Assembly: GCF_018070045.1 (NCBI RefSeq) | Contig: NZ_JAGPYK010000008.1 | Span: forward strand, 186,001-250,000 | Length of the DNA: 64,000 nt | DNA from: Micromonospora sp. U21 | GTDB lineage: Bacteria; Actinomycetota; Actinomycetes; Mycobacteriales; Micromonosporaceae | Reading direction: 5' to 3' | Shown: positions 12,155-21,496 of the stretch, one piece after another | Layout: each line of letters starts with the position of its first letter | Position numbering within the stretch: position 1 is the first letter of the stretch | Program-made: the position numbers and the translations under genes | Notes under the pieces: model-generated | Seen by the model: the letters and a program-made list of their open reading frames with translations, nothing else | Told to the model about the DNA's origin: nothing | Database searches by the model: none

Positions 12155-12179
12155 CGTTTGCTTACGTTTGCCTTCGACA
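12155..12179 (-). promoter_or_regulatory. Direct-repeat element before the Rv3235-family gene
   Basis: Two CGTTTGC units start 10 bp apart (12155 and 12165) and are followed by CCTTCGACA. Nearly the same 25-bp block lies at 12484-12508. Each block starts 20-21 bp before the start codon of its gene. Confidence 0.6.
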
Positions 12180-12234
12180 CGCTCAATTCTGAGTGATGGA
12201 ACGGCCACGGTCAATGGCGCAGGGCTGGCGGACG

Positions 12235-12462
12235 CTACTCGGCGTCGCGGTCGACGAGTGGGTTGCCACGGACCCAGTCGGCGGTTTCGGCGTACTTGTG
12301 CGCGATGTACTCCTCCAGCCGGGCGCGCTCGACCCGCCACTGGCCGCGGCCACCGATCTTGATCGCCGGCAACTCCCCGCTGCGCACCATGTGGTAGACC
12401 TGCGAGTCCGACACGTTCAGCTCGGCGGCGACGTCGGAGAGCAGCAGGAACCTCGGCTCCAC
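12235..12462 (-). CDS. Small BldC/AlpA-type helix-turn-helix regulator
   Basis: This 75-aa protein is almost entirely a MerR-like winged HTH of the excisionase/BldC class: LLLSDVAAELNVSDSQVYHM is the helix-turn-helix, and GELPAIKIGGRGQWRV is the wing. A short acidic tail follows. The GTG at 12462 is the only start codon just before the conserved domain. BldC proteins are developmental regulators that bind head-to-tail direct repeats. The same type of direct repeat lies 21 nt upstream of this gene and 20 nt upstream of the Rv3235-family gene downstream, which suggests autoregulation. Confidence 0.85.
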   Translation of the reverse strand: MEPRFLLLSDVAAELNVSDSQVYHMVRSGELPAIKIGGRGQWRVERARLEEYIAHKYAETADWVRGNPLVDRDAE

Positions 12463-12483
12463 AGAAACTCCCGGGGTTGATGA

Positions 12484-12508
12484 CGTTTGCCTCAGTTTGC
12501 CATCGACA
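12484..12508 (-). promoter_or_regulatory. Direct-repeat element before the BldC-like gene
   Basis: CGTTTGC (12484-12490) and AGTTTGC (12494-12500) repeat with a 10-bp period, one helical turn, followed by CATCGACA. The block matches 12155-12179 in sequence and in distance to the start codon. Confidence 0.6.
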
Positions 12509-12678
12509 GCTCGAATGGCCCAGCAACTCCACTGCCCGGCCGCGAACCAGGTGCGGCGGGACACACCGGCGGGGAACTTCCACCGGCCGGAGGCGAGGTG
12601 TATGACGGTCACGGCGTGCGGCATGATCTGCGCCCGTGCCGGCGGCCGCCGGTGGTGAACTGAGCGGGGAGACGACCG

Positions 12679-13188
12679 GTGACCGACGAGCTTGTCCGGG
12701 TGTACGTGCCGGCGACCGTACCCATGCTGGCCCGCCTGCGTGAGCAGGGGCTGACCGCCGACCAGGCGCACGCGGTGACCCCGGCGCTGCGCGAGTGGTA
12801 CGCCGAGGGCGATGAGGAGGAGTTGGAGTACGTCGCGTTCACCCGGGCCGCCCAGGACGCGCTGCTCCTGCTCCGGGCCGACCCGGCCGCGCCCCGCCGC
12901 CGGGTCGTCGTCTCGGCCGACCTGCCGCGCGCCGCGCTCGGCCGGGGCGACGGTGAGCTGGGTTCCAGCACGGTGACGTTGGCCGAGGCGGTGCCGGTGG
13001 GTGCCGTCGCGGCGATCCACGTGGACGGCACGGACGCGGTCGAGGAGGTCGCCGCGGCGGCCGACGTGGTGGCCGAGGCCGCCGCCGGTGACCCGGACGC
13101 CCAGTTCACCGTCGACGGCGCCGAGGACCACGAGTTGGAGTGGTACGACGTGAGCGAGCTGGACCTGCTGCTGCGCGCCACCGGCTGA
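12679..13188 (+). CDS. DUF6912-like hypothetical protein
   Basis: This 169-aa acidic soluble protein begins [15 protein letters not shown] and contains a central [14 protein letters not shown] segment. It has no signal peptide or membrane segment. I recognise it as a conserved actinobacterial protein of the DUF6912 type, of unknown function. The GTG start lies shortly after GGGGAG. It is divergent from the BldC-like gene. Confidence 0.75.
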   Translation: MTDELVRVYVPATVPMLARLREQGLTADQAHAVTPALREWYAEGDEEELEYVAFTRAAQDALLLLRADPAAPRRRVVVSADLPRAALGRGDGELGSSTVTLAEAVPVGAVAAIHVDGTDAVEEVAAAADVVAEAAAGDPDAQFTVDGAEDHELEWYDVSELDLLLRATG

Positions 13189-13206
13189 ACGGGACGCCGG
13201 GCGGTG

Positions 13207-14277
13207 TCAGCGGGCCCGGTCCGCCTCGGCCGGATCCGCGTCGGCCGGGTCCGGTTGGTCCGCGTCCAGGGCGGGGGAGTCGTCGGCCGCGACGGGTTCG
13301 TCGTCGTCGGAACGGGCCGGGCCGAGCGTGCGGCCGAACGCGATGAGCGCGGTCAGCGCCCCCACGAAGAGCAACCAGATGCCGTTGTCCACCCGCGAGG
13401 TGCCCAGCGAGGTCTGCGCCACCGCGTCCGCCTCGCTCAGCGCGCCGGCCAGGTCCAGCAGCGACCGGCCACCGATTCGGATGATCACCTCGGCGAGCAG
13501 CAGGAGCAGCCCCGGCCCGGCCCCGGCGAGCAGGTACGCCGGCCAGCGCAGCGCCGGGGTGTCGGGATCCCGCCGGACGGCCCGCCGCCGTGCCCAGCTC
13601 AGGTAGCCGAAAGCGAGCAGCCCGGCCAGCAGGCCGGCGACGAGCGACTCGGTGCGCGACACCCACTTCGCCGCGTTGACCAGCGACTCCTGGCTGTCGC
13701 CCGCGCCGAAGAGGTCGAAGAGCGGGTCCCGGGCGCGGCTGAACGCGACCACGAAGACCAGCGTGCCCAGCGCGGCGGCCGTCACCGCGCCGACCGCCGG
13801 TGCCGTCCGCGCCCCGGCGACCGCGCCACCGATGATCGCCGCAGCGGCGGTGGTGCCGGCGATCACGTTGGTGGTCGAGGTGTCGAAGTAGGTGAGGTTG
13901 ATTGCGAGCGCGGCCGCCAGGCCGACCAGCATCCCCGCCCCGATCGCCCCGAAGAAGCGCAGGGTGGACCAGTCGCCGTACCGGCGGGACAACAGGTTGC
14001 CGCAGGCCAGGGCCACGGCGGCCCCGGCCACCAGCGCGGCTGAGATCACGCCGGGCAGGGCGAACGCGGAGAGGCTGATGGCGGTGACCCCGGCCGCCGA
14101 CGAGGCGATCGCCTCCCGGGTCGACCAGAGCATGGCGGCCAGCCAACCGAGCGCCAGCAGCGCGAGCACGCCCGCGCCGGGTGCGGGCGCCGGCACGGGC
14201 CGGCCGCTGGGGCTGGCCGGGTCGACCGCCGGCTCGTCCGACTCCGCGGCTGGGACGCGGCCGGGCTGCTTGGTCAT
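13207..14277 (-). CDS. Polytopic membrane protein of unknown function
   Basis: This 356-aa protein has a short Pro-rich cytoplasmic N-terminus, about eight or nine hydrophobic segments between residues 40 and 320, and an acidic Asp/Ala-rich tail. No catalytic or transport motif is evident. The ATG at 14277 is preceded by GGGGAG. The frame is open further upstream to 14601, but that extension is not protein-like. It converges with the DUF6912 gene and ends 18 bp from it. Confidence 0.75.
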   Translation of the reverse strand: MTKQPGRVPAAESDEPAVDPASPSGRPVPAPAPGAGVLALLALGWLAAMLWSTREAIASSAAGVTAISLSAFALPGVISAALVAGAAVALACGNLLSRRYGDWSTLRFFGAIGAGMLVGLAAALAINLTYFDTSTTNVIAGTTAAAAIIGGAVAGARTAPAVGAVTAAALGTLVFVVAFSRARDPLFDLFGAGDSQESLVNAAKWVSRTESLVAGLLAGLLAFGYLSWARRRAVRRDPDTPALRWPAYLLAGAGPGLLLLLAEVIIRIGGRSLLDLAGALSEADAVAQTSLGTSRVDNGIWLLFVGALTALIAFGRTLGPARSDDDEPVAADDSPALDADQPDPADADPAEADRAR

Positions 14278-14627
14278 CGTCTCCCCTTCGAGGCGGCAGG
14301 TCACCGACCATTCAGGGTACGCGGGTCCGGTGGACCTTCCGCCGTCACGGGACGGCCGTGACCGGTACCGCCAGGAGCAGCTCACGCCGGACGGGTCCCG
14401 CCGTCCGGCCCGGGTCGCCCGCCCGCGCCCCGCCGGTAAGGAGAGGATGAGTGGGGCGGTCCTTGGCGGGAGGCGGTGGTGGAGGTGAGGCGAGCACCCC
14501 CGCATGGAAGAATCGCGGGAGGTCCCGCCGCTGCTCGGCAATCCCGCGCCGCGTCCGGTGACCGGCCGTCCGGTCGGTGCCCGCGGGTCCGGTTTCGCCA
14601 CCGCAGTCGAGATCGCCAGGAGCGTTG
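14278..14627. other. Intergenic region between divergent genes
   Basis: This 350-bp stretch separates a minus-strand membrane-protein gene from pruA. The only structure I see is a short 7-bp inverted repeat at 14344-14362 (GTCACGG-N5-CCGTGAC). Open frames here are shadows with no protein-like composition. It presumably holds both promoters. Confidence 0.5.
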
Positions 14628-16256
14628 ATGGATGCCGTGTTCTCCGTACCCGAGCCGCGCAACGAGCCGGTTCGCAACTACGAGCCGGGCAGCCCGGACC
14701 GGGACCGGCTCCAGCGGCGGCTGACCGAGCTCACCGCCGAGCGCATCGACCTGCCGATGACCATCGGCGGCGAGCAGCGGATGGCCGCCGGTGACCCGAT
14801 CAACGTGGTGCAGCCGCACAAGCACGCGCACGTGCTCGGTGTGACCGCGCACGCCACCCACGACGACGCCCGCGCCGCGATCAAGGCCGCCAAGGACGCC
14901 GCCCCGATGTGGCGGGCGCTGCCGTTCGAGGAGCGCGCCGCGATCTTCCTGCGCGCCGCCGAGCTGCTCGCCGGCCCCTGGCGGGACACGCTCAACGCCG
15001 CGACCATGCTCGGTCAGTCGAAGACCGCGATCCAGGCGGAGATCGACGCGGCCTGCGAGTTCATCGACTTCCTCCGGTTCAACGTGCACTTCGCCCGGCG
15101 CCTGCTCGAGGAGCAGCCCAGTTCCTCGGCCGGGGTCTGGAACCGCTTCGACCACCGCCCGCTGGAGGGCTTCGTCTACGCGGTCACCCCGTTCAACTTC
15201 ACCGCCATCGCCGGCAACCTGCCCTCGGCGCCGGCGCTGCTCGGCAACACGGTGATCTGGAAGCCGGGCCCGACCCAGCAGTTCGCCGCGCACTTCACCA
15301 TGCGGCTGTTCGAGGCCGCCGGCCTGCCGCCCGGCGTGATCAACATGGTCACCGGCCGGGGCGAGGAGGTCTCCGACGTCGTGCTCGCCGACCCGGACCT
15401 GGCCGGCATCCACTTCACCGGTTCGACGAAGGTCTTCCAGCAGCTGTGGCGGACCGTCGGCGACAACATCGCCCGCTACCGGGGCTACCCCCGGCTGGTC
15501 GGCGAGACCGGCGGCAAGGACTTCGTGGTTGCGCACACCAGCGCCGACGTGGACGCCCTGCACACCGCGCTGATCCGCGGCGCCTACGAGTACCAGGGCC
15601 AGAAGTGCTCGGCGGCGTCTCGGGCGTACGTGCCGCGCTCGCTCTGGGAGGGCGGCCTGCGGGACCGGCTGGCCGCCACCACCGACTCGCTCACGTACGG
15701 CGACGTGGCCGACTTCAGCAACTTCGGCGGCGCGGTGATCGACGACAAGGCGTTCTCCCGGCACACCGCCGCGCTGGAGCTGATCGCCGGCGACGACACC
15801 TGCCGGGTGCTGGCCGGCGGCACCGCCGACGACTCGGTCGGGTACTTCGTCCGGCCGACGCTCTTCGAGTGCAGCGACGCCGCCCACGAGACGTTCACCA
15901 CCGAGTACTTCGGGCCGATCCTGGGCGTGCACGTCTTCGACGACGCACGCTTCGACGAGGTGGTCGCGCAGGCCGAGTCGATCGCCCCGTACGCGCTGAC
16001 CGGGTCGGTGTTCGCCACCGACCGTCGGGTGATCGACGCGGTCGGTGAGCGGATGCGGTACGCGGCCGGCAACTTCTACATCAACGACAAGCCCACCGGC
16101 GCGGTGGTCGGGCAGCAGCCCTTCGGTGGCGCCCGGGCCAGCGGCACCAACGACAAGGCGGGTTCCTGGCTCAACCTGGTCCGCTGGGTGTCGCCGCGGA
16201 CGATCAAGGAGACCTTCGTGCCGCCGACCGACCACACGTACCCCCACATGGGCTAG
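14628..16256 (+). CDS. pruA: 1-pyrroline-5-carboxylate dehydrogenase
   Basis: This 542-aa aldehyde dehydrogenase oxidises L-glutamate gamma-semialdehyde to glutamate in proline catabolism. It carries the catalytic cysteine C327 in QGQKCSAASR, the general base E293 in GETGGKD and the substrate/NAD loop GSWLNLVRWVSPRTIKET near the C-terminus, which is typical of P5C dehydrogenases. The ATG at 14628 follows AGGAG. No proline dehydrogenase is visible nearby, so putA must lie elsewhere. Confidence 0.93.
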   Translation: MDAVFSVPEPRNEPVRNYEPGSPDRDRLQRRLTELTAERIDLPMTIGGEQRMAAGDPINVVQPHKHAHVLGVTAHATHDDARAAIKAAKDAAPMWRALPFEERAAIFLRAAELLAGPWRDTLNAATMLGQSKTAIQAEIDAACEFIDFLRFNVHFARRLLEEQPSSSAGVWNRFDHRPLEGFVYAVTPFNFTAIAGNLPSAPALLGNTVIWKPGPTQQFAAHFTMRLFEAAGLPPGVINMVTGRGEEVSDVVLADPDLAGIHFTGSTKVFQQLWRTVGDNIARYRGYPRLVGETGGKDFVVAHTSADVDALHTALIRGAYEYQGQKCSAASRAYVPRSLWEGGLRDRLAATTDSLTYGDVADFSNFGGAVIDDKAFSRHTAALELIAGDDTCRVLAGGTADDSVGYFVRPTLFECSDAAHETFTTEYFGPILGVHVFDDARFDEVVAQAESIAPYALTGSVFATDRRVIDAVGERMRYAAGNFYINDKPTGAVVGQQPFGGARASGTNDKAGSWLNLVRWVSPRTIKETFVPPTDHTYPHMG

Positions 16257-16301
16257 GAAGGCGACGACCGCCGGCGGCGCGCGAGGCGCAGCCGCCGGCG
16301 G

Positions 16302-16307
16302 TAGCCT
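16302..16307 (+). promoter_or_regulatory. Leaderless -10 box of kynA
   Basis: TAGCCT lies 7 nt before the GTG start of kynA, so the transcript probably starts at or beside the start codon. Confidence 0.5.
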
Positions 16308-16314
16308 GGCCGGG

Positions 16315-17118
16315 GTGACGCACCCCACCCCCGCGCCCGACCCCCGCTTCGGGGAACAGGGCGGCCTGCTCACCTACAGCGACTACCTGCGGTTGGCCGA
16401 CCTGCTCGCCGCGCAGGTGCCGGAGTCCGACCCGGCCTCCCACGACGAACTGCTCCTCATCACCATCCACCAGGTGTACGAGCTGTGGTTCAAGCTGCTG
16501 CTCACCGAGCTGTCCGACGCCCGGGACCGGATGCTGGCCGGCGAGACCTACCTCCCTCGGGTGCGGCTGGAACGCTGCCACGTGGTGGAGCGGGTGCTGG
16601 TCGGCCAGGTCGACGTGATCGACACGATGACGCCGCAGGACTTCCTGGCCTTCCGTACCAAGCTCGCCCCGGCCAGCGGGTTCCAGTCGGTGCAGTTCCG
16701 CGAGATCGAGTTCCTCTCCGGGCTCAAGGACCCGGACTTCCTGCACCGGTTCCGCCGGTTGCCGCCGGCCGAACGGGACCGGCTGGAAGGGCGACTGGCC
16801 GAGCCGAGCCTCTGGGACGGTTTCCTGGCCGTGCTCGCCCGGGCCGGGTTCCCGGTCGGCGACGCCGAGGCGCGCTTCGCGGCGTACGCCGGGATCGCCG
16901 CGGACCGGGAGCGGTTCGGGCCGCTCTGGGACCTCGCGGAGGCCCTGGTCGCCCACGATCAGGCTTTTTCCCTGTGGCGGGCTCGGCACGTGCTGATGGC
17001 CGAGCGGCAGATCGGCACCAAACCGGGCACCGGCGGGTCGGCCGGCGGGGCCTACCTGCGGTCCCGGGTGGAGACGCGCTTCTATCCGGAATTGTGGGAG
17101 CTGCGCAGCCGGCTCTGA
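16315..17118 (+). CDS. kynA: Tryptophan 2,3-dioxygenase
   Basis: This 267-aa haem enzyme opens the indole ring of L-tryptophan to N-formylkynurenine, the first step of the kynurenine pathway. Diagnostic segments are LTYSDYLRLADLL, the helix HQVYELWFKLLLTEL, GFQSVQFREIEF, and the C-terminal GTKPGTGGSAGGAYLR substrate loop. The GTG at 16315 has no Shine-Dalgarno and is preceded by a TAGCCT box, suggesting leaderless expression. Kynureninase is not adjacent. Confidence 0.94.
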   Translation: MTHPTPAPDPRFGEQGGLLTYSDYLRLADLLAAQVPESDPASHDELLLITIHQVYELWFKLLLTELSDARDRMLAGETYLPRVRLERCHVVERVLVGQVDVIDTMTPQDFLAFRTKLAPASGFQSVQFREIEFLSGLKDPDFLHRFRRLPPAERDRLEGRLAEPSLWDGFLAVLARAGFPVGDAEARFAAYAGIAADRERFGPLWDLAEALVAHDQAFSLWRARHVLMAERQIGTKPGTGGSAGGAYLRSRVETRFYPELWELRSRL

Positions 17119-17261
17119 CCGGGTCGCCGCGACCGGTCCGCCCAACCCATCGATAGTCCTCAACGGACAGTCTGTCGCCGACAGTGCACATAGGAAGTCC
17201 TGTCGGGTGGCAAACCGTCAAATCCTGGACGCCGCGAGCGCAAAGTGGCAGCGTAGTGGGC

Positions 17262-17777
17262 ATGGCGGATTCCGGAGTCAACCCCACGGCGGCGGCCCTG
17301 CTCGGGCTGCTCCATGAGGGTCCCATGACAGGCGGTCAGTTGATGGCCGCCGCTGAGCGCCGGCTGGCGCCGTACTGGTCGATGACCCGCAGCCAGGTCT
17401 ACCGCGAGTTGCCGGTGCTGGCCGAGCGGGGTTTGGTGCGGCTCGGCAAGCCGGGGCCGCGGATGAGCCAGCCGTACTCGCTCACCGCAAGTGGAAAACG
17501 GACATTTTCCCGTTGGCTGACGGAGAACCCGGGGCGGGACACCATCCGCAACCCGATAGCGCTCCGGATGGCCTTTGGCGAGTTGCACTCCGCCAGCCAG
17601 CTCAAGGGCCTGTACGCCTCAGCCAACGAATACCACACCGAGGCCCTGGCCCAGGTGCGGGAGCAGGTCAAGAACGCCAAACGGGACGGGGAGACGTACG
17701 ACGCCAGCGCGCTGGAGTTCGCCGTCGCCTACCACCGCGCGGCCCTGTCGTGGCTGAAATCCGCCCCCGTCGGGTGA
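17262..17777 (+). CDS. PadR-family transcriptional regulator
   Basis: This 171-aa protein has an N-terminal PadR winged HTH (residues 5-85: LLGLLHEGPMTGGQLMAAAE and SQVYRELPVLAERGLV) and a C-terminal helical dimerisation region (Vir-like, about 90-171). PadR proteins usually repress a neighbouring detoxification or transporter gene, but no obvious target is adjacent. Start is the ATG at 17262. Confidence 0.88.
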   Translation: MADSGVNPTAAALLGLLHEGPMTGGQLMAAAERRLAPYWSMTRSQVYRELPVLAERGLVRLGKPGPRMSQPYSLTASGKRTFSRWLTENPGRDTIRNPIALRMAFGELHSASQLKGLYASANEYHTEALAQVREQVKNAKRDGETYDASALEFAVAYHRAALSWLKSAPVG

Positions 17778-17884
17778 TCGTCGGCAGGTTCGCGCATAGG
17801 GAACGAGCTGCCCGACCCGCCGAGGCGCAGTGTCACTTTCGCGCGGGACTGCGGGGCTCGCAAGCTCACTCCTCGCCCGCGCAG

Positions 17885-17890
17885 TACGCT
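17885..17890 (+). promoter_or_regulatory. Leaderless -10 box of prfB
   Basis: TACGCT lies 8 nt before the GTG start of prfB, and no Shine-Dalgarno is present. Confidence 0.5.
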
Positions 17891-17898
17891 TATCTGTC

Positions 17899-19020
17899 GT
17901 GACCGCTGCCGATTACGCCGAACAGCTCAAGGAACTCGACGCCACCCTGCGAAACATCGAGGCCGTCCTCAACCTTGACCGTCTGCACGAGGACAAGGCC
18001 CGGCTGGAGGAGGAGGCTTCCGCCCCCGACCTCTGGGACGACCAGGCCAAGGCTCAGCAGGTGACCTCGCAGCTGTCGTACGTCAACGGCGAGATCAGCA
18101 AGCTGGGCAGCCTGCGGTCGCAGCTCGACGACGCCAAGGTGCTGCTGGAGCTGGCCGAGGCCGAGTCCGACCCGGGCGTGCTGATCGAGGTCGAATCGGA
18201 GATCACCGGGCTGACCAAGGCCATCCAGGAGATGGAGGTCCGCACCCTGCTCTCCGGCGAGTACGACTCCCGGGAGGCGCTGATCGCCATCCGGGCCGGC
18301 GCGGGCGGCGTGGACGCGGCGGACTTCGCCGAGATGCTGCTGCGGATGTACCTGCGCTGGGCGGAGCGGCACGGCTACCCGACCGAGGTCTACGAGACCT
18401 CGTACGCCGAGGAGGCGGGCCTGAAGTCGGCCACCTTCGCGGTCAAGGTGCCCTACGCGTACGGCACGCTGAGCGTCGAGTCGGGGACCCACCGGCTGGT
18501 GCGGATCAGCCCGTTCGACAACCAGGGCCGCCGGCAGACCAGCTTCGCGGGCGTGGAGGTCCTGCCGGTCACCGAGCAGACCGACCACATCGACATCCCG
18601 GAGAACGAGGTGCGGGTCGACGTCTACCGCTCCTCCGGCCCGGGCGGGCAGAGCGTCAACACCACCGACTCGGCGGTCCGGCTCACCCACATTCCGACCG
18701 GCATCGTGGTGACCTGCCAGAACGAGAAGTCCCAGCTCCAGAACAAGGCCTCCGCGCTGCGGGTGCTCCAGGCTCGGCTGCTGGAGCGCAAGCGCCAGGA
18801 GGAGCAGGCCAAGCTGGAGGGGCTCAAGGAGAACGCCGCCGGCTCGTGGGGCGACCAGATGCGCTCCTACGTCCTGCACCCGTATCAGATGGTGAAGGAT
18901 CTCCGAACCGAGCAGGAGACCGGCAATCCGAGCGCGGTCTTCGACGGCGAGTTGGACGGCTTCATCGAAGCGGGTATCCGCTGGCGCAAGCAGCGTCAGC
19001 TCGCCGGCGACGGTGCGTGA
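17899..19020 (+). CDS. prfB: Peptide chain release factor 2
   Basis: This 373-aa class I release factor recognises UAA/UGA codons. It has the RF2 anticodon-like tripeptide SPF at 204-206 and the peptidyl-hydrolysis motif GGQ at 249-251. The reading frame is continuous, so the programmed +1 frameshift known from E. coli prfB is absent. Start is the GTG at 17899. It precedes ftsE-ftsX-smpB-ssrA, the usual actinobacterial order. Confidence 0.97.
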   Translation: MTAADYAEQLKELDATLRNIEAVLNLDRLHEDKARLEEEASAPDLWDDQAKAQQVTSQLSYVNGEISKLGSLRSQLDDAKVLLELAEAESDPGVLIEVESEITGLTKAIQEMEVRTLLSGEYDSREALIAIRAGAGGVDAADFAEMLLRMYLRWAERHGYPTEVYETSYAEEAGLKSATFAVKVPYAYGTLSVESGTHRLVRISPFDNQGRRQTSFAGVEVLPVTEQTDHIDIPENEVRVDVYRSSGPGGQSVNTTDSAVRLTHIPTGIVVTCQNEKSQLQNKASALRVLQARLLERKRQEEQAKLEGLKENAAGSWGDQMRSYVLHPYQMVKDLRTEQETGNPSAVFDGELDGFIEAGIRWRKQRQLAGDGA

Positions 19021-19124
19021 TCACACGCAGGCGGAGCGCGTCGTCGATCTCCTGGTAGAGCCCTAATTCCAGGACGCGCACCCCCTGTGCGGGGCGTGGG
19101 GCTTGGCTCTGTCGTCACACCGCG

Positions 19125-19130
19125 TAGACT
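19125..19130 (+). promoter_or_regulatory. Leaderless -10 box of ftsE
   Basis: TAGACT lies 8 nt before the ftsE GTG, and there is no Shine-Dalgarno. Confidence 0.5.
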
Positions 19131-19138
19131 CACCACCC

Positions 19139-19819
19139 GTGATTCAGCTTGAGCAAGTGACGAAGACGTACCCGAAGGCGTCCCGGCCTTCGCTCGACAA
19201 CGTGTCCGTCTCGATCGAGAAGGGCGAGTTCGTCTTCTTCATCGGTCCATCCGGCTCCGGCAAGTCCACGATCATCAAAATGCTGCTGCACGAGGTCGCC
19301 CCCAACAAGGGGCGCGTCGTCGTCAACGGCAAGGACGTCACCTCGATGCGCTCCTGGAAGCGACCCCACTTCCGGCGCTCGATCGGCTGCGTCTTCCAGG
19401 ACTTCCGGCTGCTGCCGAACCGCACCGCGTACGAGAACGTGGCGTTCGCCCTCGAGGTGATCGGCAAGACCAAGGCGGTTGCCCGTCGGGTCGTGCCGGA
19501 GGTGCTGGAGCTGGTCGGGCTCGGCGGCAAGGAGCACCGCTACCCGCACGAGCTCTCCGGTGGTGAGCAGCAGCGGGTCGCCGTCGCCCGGGCGTTCGTG
19601 AACCGTCCGCTGATCCTCCTGGCGGACGAGCCCACGGGAAACCTGGACCCGGACACCTCGATCGAGATCATGCGTCTGCTGGACCGGATCAACCGCACCG
19701 GCACGACCGTCGTGATGGTCACCCACGACTCCAACATCGTGAACCAGATGCGCCGCCGCGTCGTAGAGATTGAGAGCGGTCGCATCGTCCGTGACCAGGC
19801 CCGCGGCGTTTACGGGTGA
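19139..19819 (+). CDS. ftsE: Cell-division ABC ATPase FtsE
   Basis: This 226-aa ABC ATPase works with FtsX at the division site, where the complex activates peptidoglycan hydrolases. It has Walker [10 protein letters not shown] (36-44), the signature [15 protein letters not shown] and Walker [12 protein letters not shown]. Start is the GTG at 19139. The ftsX gene follows after 67 bp. Confidence 0.97.
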   Translation: MIQLEQVTKTYPKASRPSLDNVSVSIEKGEFVFFIGPSGSGKSTIIKMLLHEVAPNKGRVVVNGKDVTSMRSWKRPHFRRSIGCVFQDFRLLPNRTAYENVAFALEVIGKTKAVARRVVPEVLELVGLGGKEHRYPHELSGGEQQRVAVARAFVNRPLILLADEPTGNLDPDTSIEIMRLLDRINRTGTTVVMVTHDSNIVNQMRRRVVEIESGRIVRDQARGVYG

Positions 19820-19886
19820 GCCGGCGCTCCACCCCTGCGCAGCCTGACGACGAACACCTCATGCCGGAGACCCGGAGGAACCCCCG

Positions 19887-20762
19887 ATGCGCGTGAAATA
19901 CGTCCTGTCCGAGGTACTGGTCGGACTGTGGCGCAACGTGACCATGACCATCGCGATGATCATCACGATGGCGGTCTCGCTGACCATGCTCGGCGCCAGC
20001 GGTCTCATGTACCGCCAGGTCGACGACATGAAGGACCTCTACTACAAGAACATCCAAGTCTCGATCTTCCTCAAGACCGACGTGACCGAAGAGCAGCGCG
20101 AGCAGATGAACGCGAAGCTCAATGCCGACCCGCTGGTCAGCGAGGTCATCTACGTCGACAAGGCCGAGGCGTACAAGCGGTTCCAGGAGATGTTCCAGGA
20201 CGCGCCTGACCTGATCAGCGCCGTCAAGGAGGACAGCCTTCCGCCGTCGTTCCGGATCAAGCTGAACAACCCGGAGCAGTACAAGATCATCTACGACCAG
20301 TACAAGGACACCGAAGGCGTCGACGAGATCATCGACCAGAGTCGACTACTGGACAAGGTCTTCAACATCCTCACCGCGATCCAGAACATCGCGCTGGCCG
20401 CCGCCATCGTGATGGCGGTCGCCGCTCTGCTCCTGGTCGCCAACACCATTCAGGTGGCCGCGTACAGCAAGCGGCGTGAGGTGGCGGTCATGAAGCTCGT
20501 CGGCGCATCCAACTGGTTCATCCAGGCGCCGTTCGTGCTGGAGGCCGTGGTGGCCGGCCTGATCGGCTCGTTGCTCGCACTGGTCGCCCTGATAGCGGCG
20601 AAGTATCTGCTCTTCGACGGGTCGCTCAAGGCGTTGGAGGGCCTGCTGTCGCCGGTCAGTTGGGGCGACCTCCTGTTCGTCTTCCCGCTGATGGCCGGCG
20701 TCGGTGGCCTGATCAGCGCCGCCACCGCCTGGACCACCCTCCGCTTCTACCTGCGGGTGTAG
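19887..20762 (+). CDS. ftsX: Cell-division membrane protein FtsX
   Basis: This 291-aa protein has TM1 at about 22-43, a large extracytoplasmic domain (about 45-160, the likely hydrolase-activator contact) and three further TM segments in the C-terminal half (about 170-195, 215-240 and 260-285). It contains the FtsX-type AAYSKRREVAVMKLVGAS loop. The ATG follows GGAGG. It forms the FtsEX transporter-like complex with the preceding ATPase. Confidence 0.96.
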   Translation: MRVKYVLSEVLVGLWRNVTMTIAMIITMAVSLTMLGASGLMYRQVDDMKDLYYKNIQVSIFLKTDVTEEQREQMNAKLNADPLVSEVIYVDKAEAYKRFQEMFQDAPDLISAVKEDSLPPSFRIKLNNPEQYKIIYDQYKDTEGVDEIIDQSRLLDKVFNILTAIQNIALAAAIVMAVAALLLVANTIQVAAYSKRREVAVMKLVGASNWFIQAPFVLEAVVAGLIGSLLALVALIAAKYLLFDGSLKALEGLLSPVSWGDLLFVFPLMAGVGGLISAATAWTTLRFYLRV

Positions 20763-20793
20763 CGACCGTACGGGTCGTCCCGTCGTCTCCCGG

Positions 20794-20833
20794 GGACCCT
20801 CCCGCGCCGGAAATAAACGGCGCGGGAGGGTCC
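20794..20833 (+). terminator. Terminator after ftsX
   Basis: A perfect 16-bp stem, GGACCCTCCCGCGCCG with its complement, encloses an 8-nt A-rich loop. TTGT follows. Confidence 0.85.
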
Positions 20834-20911
20834 TTGTCATTCAGGTAGCATGATCGGTTGTCCGGCCGGGGTGACCCCGGCAGCGGATGATCAGGAGAGG
20901 GGGTGGCGCCG

Positions 20912-21391
20912 ATGCCACGGGAAAAGGGGCGCAAGGTGGTCGCCTCCAACAAGAAGGCGCGCCACGACTACTCGATCCTCGACACGTACGAGGCGGGCAT
21001 GGCGCTGACCGGCACCGAGGTCAAGTCGCTGCGGGCCGGGCGGGCGTCGCTGGTGGACGCGTTCGCCCAGGAGCGCAACGGCGAGTTGTACCTGCACGCG
21101 ATGCACATCCCGGAGTACACCCAGGGCACCTGGACCAACCACGAGCCCCGGCGTACCCGCAAGCTGTTGCTCAACCGTGGGGAGATCGACCGGCTGATCG
21201 GCAAGACCCGCGAGGGGGGCCTGACCATGGTCCCGCTGCAGGTCTACTTCTCCGACGGCTGGGCCAAGGTGGAGATCGCCCTGGCCAAGGGCAAGAAGTC
21301 GTACGACAAGCGCCAGGACCTCGCCAAGCGGGACGCGGACCGGGAGATCGCCCGGGTCAGCGGCCGGCGCGGCAAGGGAATGGACGACTAG
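20912..21391 (+). CDS. smpB: SsrA-binding protein SmpB
   Basis: This 159-aa protein binds tmRNA and delivers it to stalled ribosomes. Family segments include [33 protein letters not shown] and the basic C-terminal tail [19 protein letters not shown] prefer the ATG at 20912, which lies 11 nt after AGGAGAGG. An in-frame GTG at 20903 lies too close to that site. The tmRNA gene follows 105 bp downstream. Confidence 0.95.
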   Translation: MPREKGRKVVASNKKARHDYSILDTYEAGMALTGTEVKSLRAGRASLVDAFAQERNGELYLHAMHIPEYTQGTWTNHEPRRTRKLLLNRGEIDRLIGKTREGGLTMVPLQVYFSDGWAKVEIALAKGKKSYDKRQDLAKRDADREIARVSGRRGKGMDD

Positions 21392-21496
21392 TTCGTCCCG
21401 TTTGTCCGGGTCGGCACGCCGGCCCGGGGCTCGGGATGAAACCCGTTGCGGCAGGCGTTAGTCTTGTCAGTGTCGCCAACATCGGCGGCCCGTCGA

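Noticed and set aside
14344..14362. Short inverted repeat GTCACGG-N5-CCGTGAC as an operator
   Set aside because: Seven-base arms arise easily by chance at this G+C content, and no regulator gene is adjacent.
17899..19020. Programmed frameshift in prfB
   Set aside because: The frame is continuous from the GTG through GGQ; no internal stop is present.
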